Below are positions 61,185 through 64,000 of a DNA stretch of 64,000 nt, piece after piece. How positions within the stretch are numbered: the first letter of the stretch is position 1; the number at the start of each line of letters is the position of its first letter. The notes beneath the pieces were generated by a model. The model was not told the DNA's origin. It worked only from the letters and a program-made list of their open reading frames with translations, and did no database searches. Source of the DNA: Neoaliturus tenellus (taxonomy: Eukaryota; Arthropoda; Insecta; Hemiptera; Cicadellidae); the NCBI GenBank assembly GCA_030545055.2, contig CM061534.1:20829036-20893035 (forward strand), read 5' to 3'. A program made the translations under genes and the position numbers.

Positions 61185-62342
61185 TTAAATACTAAAAGGA
61201 CCCCAAAATGTGGATCCTAGAATTTGTGTTGTTTTATTAAAAAAATACTTATAAAGGATTTCTTGTTTTATCCATGAATTTCTCATTTTTTCATCAACAT
61301 GTTTATATTGTCCGCTTGCAATATAATTATGCACATCAAACATTATATTACCTATCACTTTAACAAGGAAATTAACATTTACAGCGTTATCTACATAATC
61401 AGGGTCTGCAACTCTTGTTAATCGTTTGTTATTGCAATTCCACCATCTATGTCCACCTGGCTCTAATTGTATTATCTGTTCAAAAGTAACAACATTACCA
61501 GGCAATGACGCGGGAGCTATATTTATCAATTGTTTTCCTTTACCATCCCAAACATTATTCTTTAATCTATGTCCATCATGTACTTCATCCTTTTGTTCAA
61601 GTAATATAAACTTTTCATTTCCTTGTACAAACACATCCCCCTGCCGTGATACCACTTGGTCTTGTTTTACAAATCCAGATGTCTCTTGTTTTAAAGTCTC
61701 TTTCATTTGCCCAACTGTTGCACCATCTGATGGTGCTGAACCATCTTTTACATTCACCAAACAATTACCAAGACAATCGATAACTCCCACATCACGTGTG
61801 ACACAATGATCTTTTATATATTTGAGATTTACAGCATCATTTTCATTCTTTGGATAACCTATATCGTTAATAACAAATTTATAAAATGAAAAGCCATCTT
61901 TTGTCTTTTCGGGTATTATAGAATGTAAATAGCGTTTATTTACGCTGTCTTTTGCATCTTTAGGGTCATCTACGTTGGATATACGTTTATTGTTAGCACT
62001 ATACGTTTTCCCATTGAATTTTAACGTATTTTTTAATTCAGATGATAAATAACCTTTGTTTATTGCATCACCGTTTTGATTTGGTTTACCAACGTTGATA
62101 ATTCTATGATCTTCTGCGTCATATGTGTTATTTTGTAGTCTTAATGTTGGTGATATCTTTTCCTTTAATATTTTTAAATTTATTGCATCATTTTCGTCTG
62201 TAGGATCTTTTATGTTTTTTAACCTTTTATTACTAATATCATAATCTCCTTCAGTTGTTTGTGGTAAACCAGCACTTCTTTTTAAACTATTCGCATAATA
62301 TAATCCATCTGAGGAATACCGTCCGAACTTGTCGACACTCAT
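61185..62342 (-). CDS. Fibre-like protein with tail-fibre repeats
   Basis: 385 aa, intact. About seven repeats of 35-40 residues carry the consensus (K/H)R(L/I)xNVxDPxxxxDAxN, as in NKRLKNIKDPTDENDAIN, HRIINVGKPNQNGDAIN, KRISNVDDPKDAKDSVN and KRLTRVADPDYVDNAVN. This repeat is the one seen in the shafts and joints of phage tail fibres and in some eukaryotic virus spikes, where trimers form. The C-terminal 60 residues are unrelated and end hydrophobic (TQILGSTFWGPFSI). The position between the DUF8207-like gene and PLA2 supports a structural role, probably attachment. Confidence 0.65.
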   Translation of the reverse strand: MSVDKFGRYSSDGLYYANSLKRSAGLPQTTEGDYDISNKRLKNIKDPTDENDAINLKILKEKISPTLRLQNNTYDAEDHRIINVGKPNQNGDAINKGYLSSELKNTLKFNGKTYSANNKRISNVDDPKDAKDSVNKRYLHSIIPEKTKDGFSFYKFVINDIGYPKNENDAVNLKYIKDHCVTRDVGVIDCLGNCLVNVKDGSAPSDGATVGQMKETLKQETSGFVKQDQVVSRQGDVFVQGNEKFILLEQKDEVHDGHRLKNNVWDGKGKQLINIAPASLPGNVVTFEQIIQLEPGGHRWWNCNNKRLTRVADPDYVDNAVNVNFLVKVIGNIMFDVHNYIASGQYKHVDEKMRNSWIKQEILYKYFFNKTTQILGSTFWGPFSI

Positions 62343-62379
62343 GGTGCAACTGAATAGTAATCTAGGGAGTAACGCATTT

Positions 62380-63461
62380 TTATGAGATTACCCCACGGTT
62401 TCGGAGTTCATCCACTAAAGCCACCCATTCGTATTCCAATCCAGTATGACCCGCTTCTTTAGCTTCATGTATTAGTTTCATTCTATCCACCAATTTATTG
62501 ATATTATTGTAATAAATCACATTTGTGTTATATAGTTTCTTCATTAAACCTGTACCCGTAACAGACTTACTTCTTTTTCTTCTTTCCTGAGCACTTACAT
62601 CCAAAGTGGATGCCATAAATCTTCGTTTTACAGGTTTTCTTTGTGTTAACGGCATTGTTTGTCTTCTAGTTGGTATTAACTTGGATACAAATTCTCTATA
62701 TTTTAAAGACTTAGATCTAAAAGGAGGCTGGTCAGGTAAATACTTTCTCCTATATGCATTTGTCTGTTCCAAAATCTTTTTATATGCTTCCATGTCTTTT
62801 TCTTTCACTAACGATACTGAAGGCTTATTTTCAAATACTAATTCAAATAATCCTTTTGTGCCCTTATATCTTTGATCACCAACAACAATATTATCATGTT
62901 CGTCAACGTTTAATGGGCTATTACCTATCATTAAACCATCTTCTGTTAATCTCGCTCCATAACTATGGTAATTCTTATTAGGAATTGTTCCGAGTAACAT
63001 TTTTACCATGTATTTCCTTCCTAAAGGTCCTATGTTATGAATGTTTTCACCCAACAAGCTTATGTTTGACGGTCCTTCTCTTGCCTCTTCTCTTTTTTCC
63101 TCTTCACTAGCAGTTGGTGCGTCTTCAGGTCCCTTTCACTATATCCTGGTGATTCTAGCTCTTTTTCAGATTCTGCCCCGGTAAAGCCACTATATGTAGA
63201 GGATTCCGGGTCTTCATCACTAAAACCTTCATATTGTACACTTTCTCTTTCAAACTTTGTGATAGGTGCAATCGCATCTCCTTCCAATACAGGTTTAGCG
63301 AATTTTTTGTTTAATTGTTTCAAGGGTTCAGTAATAGGTTTAAAAGTAGATTCAAGAAATTTCTCCCTCTCGCTAATACCTAGTTTTAATGCTCTGTTTT
63401 TAGCCCGAATAGAATCACTAAGTGATTTTATTTCTTTTACTAATTTTTCTTGGTTAACCAT
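62380..63461 (-). pseudogene. DUF8207-like viral protein, in two frames
   Basis: Frame 1 (63461-63060, 133 aa) has a coiled-coil-like N-terminus (KLVKEIKSLSDSIRAKNRAL), FKPITEPLKQLNKKF and a Ser/Glu-rich linker. Frame 2 (to 62380) has no ATG at its beginning and carries LGRKYMVKMLLG, YGARLTEDGLMIGNSPLNVD, GTKGLFELVF, NAYRRKYLPDQPPFRSKSLK and a basic end; this corresponds to the uncharacterised domain I know as DUF8207 in insect Polinton proteins, where both parts form one chain. Frame 2 is open back to about 63168, overlapping frame 1, in the -1 relation. An A6 run near 63093 is the likely site of a one-base deletion or of frameshifting. A TATAAAAC at 63495-63502 precedes the ATG. Confidence 0.6.
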
Positions 63462-63494
63462 GTTTGTAGCAAGACGTGTTGTACAACAATGAAT

Positions 63495-63502
63495 GTTTTA
63501 TA
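63495..63502 (-). promoter_or_regulatory. TATAAAAC box
   Basis: 34 nt upstream of the ATG at 63461, inside the 3' end region of the ATPase gene. Confidence 0.55.
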
Positions 63503-63508
63503 CCACGT

Positions 63509-64000
63509 TCAATGTATTAATATAAATTTATCAAATCCTATCCTGTATCGACCATTGTTTAGCGGTTGTTCCTTCATAATTGTTAGGAACCCATACTTTT
63601 CAGCCCAAGCCTTTCCACATAACTCTTTAAATCGTTCAAATGTCATATCCGCATTTACATGATCAAAATATATATGTTTTAGGTTGGTTTCGTCCTGTTT
63701 AAATACAATTAACATGTTTGCATTGTCTCTAATGAGTTGTTTAGGTATTTTGCTGTAAGTTTGGCCAATATAAATGCTATCTATGTTGTTATGTCGACCC
63801 ATAGCGAAGTAATTCCTTATTGTATTTTGGTTTTCACAAGATACATCGTCAAATATGAACACAGAGTATCTTTTACTCTTTATCATGAAATTCTTTGCAT
63901 GTGAAGCTTGTTTAGCTTCTTGTGGTTGCATGACACTCTCGCTTGCATTAAATTTTAATAATTTAACTTCAGGCACATTATTCAGTATCTTTTCCAATAA
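63509..64000 (-). CDS. Packaging ATPase (FtsK/HerA, A32-like), cut by the window edge
   Basis: The C-terminal 163 residues of the genome-packaging ATPase; the Walker A half is outside the window. Visible are Walker B YSVFIFDDVSCEN, the sensor region DSIYIGQTYSKIPKQLIRDN and the C-terminal KQDETNLKHIYFDHVNADMT. This motor pumps DNA into preformed capsids. The first residues (LLEKILNNVP) coincide with the last residues of the broken plus-strand copy at 50975, which shows there are two copies of this gene region. No defect is seen in the visible part. Confidence 0.85.
   Translation of the reverse strand, partial: LLEKILNNVPEVKLLKFNASESVMQPQEAKQASHAKNFMIKSKRYSVFIFDDVSCENQNTIRNYFAMGRHNNIDSIYIGQTYSKIPKQLIRDNANMLIVFKQDETNLKHIYFDHVNADMTFERFKELCGKAWAEKYGFLTIMKEQPLNNGRYRIGFDKFILIH

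Noticed and set aside
50754..64000. One ATPase gene simply split by a single recent inversion
   Set aside because: The two halves overlap in content and differ at about one base in six where they overlap, so at least two copies existed. The alternative cannot be fully excluded without sequence beyond 64 kb.

Overview
The window is AT-rich nuclear DNA of an arthropod, most likely an insect. The evidence is two spliced delta/epsilon-class glutathione S-transferase (GST) genes with GT-AG introns, Jockey/CR1-type LINEs, tRNA-derived SINEs, MITEs with TTAA, TA and 8-bp target duplications, a Penelope retroelement array, and a large virus-like element of the Polinton (Maverick)/adintovirus kind. 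I cannot name the species.

Layout. 1-5.4 kb: DNA-transposon derivatives (pogo/Tigger-like, hAT-like, piggyBac-like), one containing a 36-bp satellite. 5.4-16.6 kb: GST gene 1 on the minus strand, with five coding exons (216 aa) and a probable 5' non-coding exon. 16.6-20.2 kb: repeats around (AT)n tracts. 20.2-45.1 kb: GST gene 2, a tandem paralogue with exons of identical length. It is swollen by insertions, above all three almost identical head-to-tail Penelope copies (period 2,735 bp) in its last intron. Each PLE junction carries a hammerhead-ribozyme-like motif. Paralogous introns and flanks give 'empty sites' that date several insertions after the duplication.

45.2-64 kb: virus-like DNA in two layers. 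On the plus strand (about 47-51 kb) lies a decayed remnant: protein-primed-type DNA polymerase B, retrovirus-like integrase with chromodomain, and the first part of the packaging ATPase, all broken. It stops at 51.0 kb. From there to the window end a second, largely intact element reads on the minus strand: packaging ATPase, a DUF8207-like protein, a fibre-like repeat protein, a parvovirus-type phospholipase A2 protein, an adenain-like protease, a penton-like minor capsid protein, a double-jelly-roll-like major capsid protein, a conserved gene split by a 493-bp repeat, and then a run of small accessory genes ending in a palindromic terminal region.

The most interesting signals are in the second element. 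(1) The PLA2 and protease frames overlap at a canonical -1 slippery heptamer, and the protease frame has no upstream AUG. (2) The accessory genes are separated by a repeated module of terminator-like hairpin, T-run, extended nuclear-receptor half-site (TCAAGGTCA) and C-rich box. (3) The terminal region packs eight perfect CRE palindromes, a consensus ecdysone-response-type inverted repeat and several nuclear-receptor half-sites inside nested palindromes. (4) Capsid-side genes instead have plain TATAAAA boxes. Together these suggest a virus-derived element whose accessory promoters are wired to insect nuclear-receptor and CREB/ATF signalling. That reading is inference from motifs and needs functional data.
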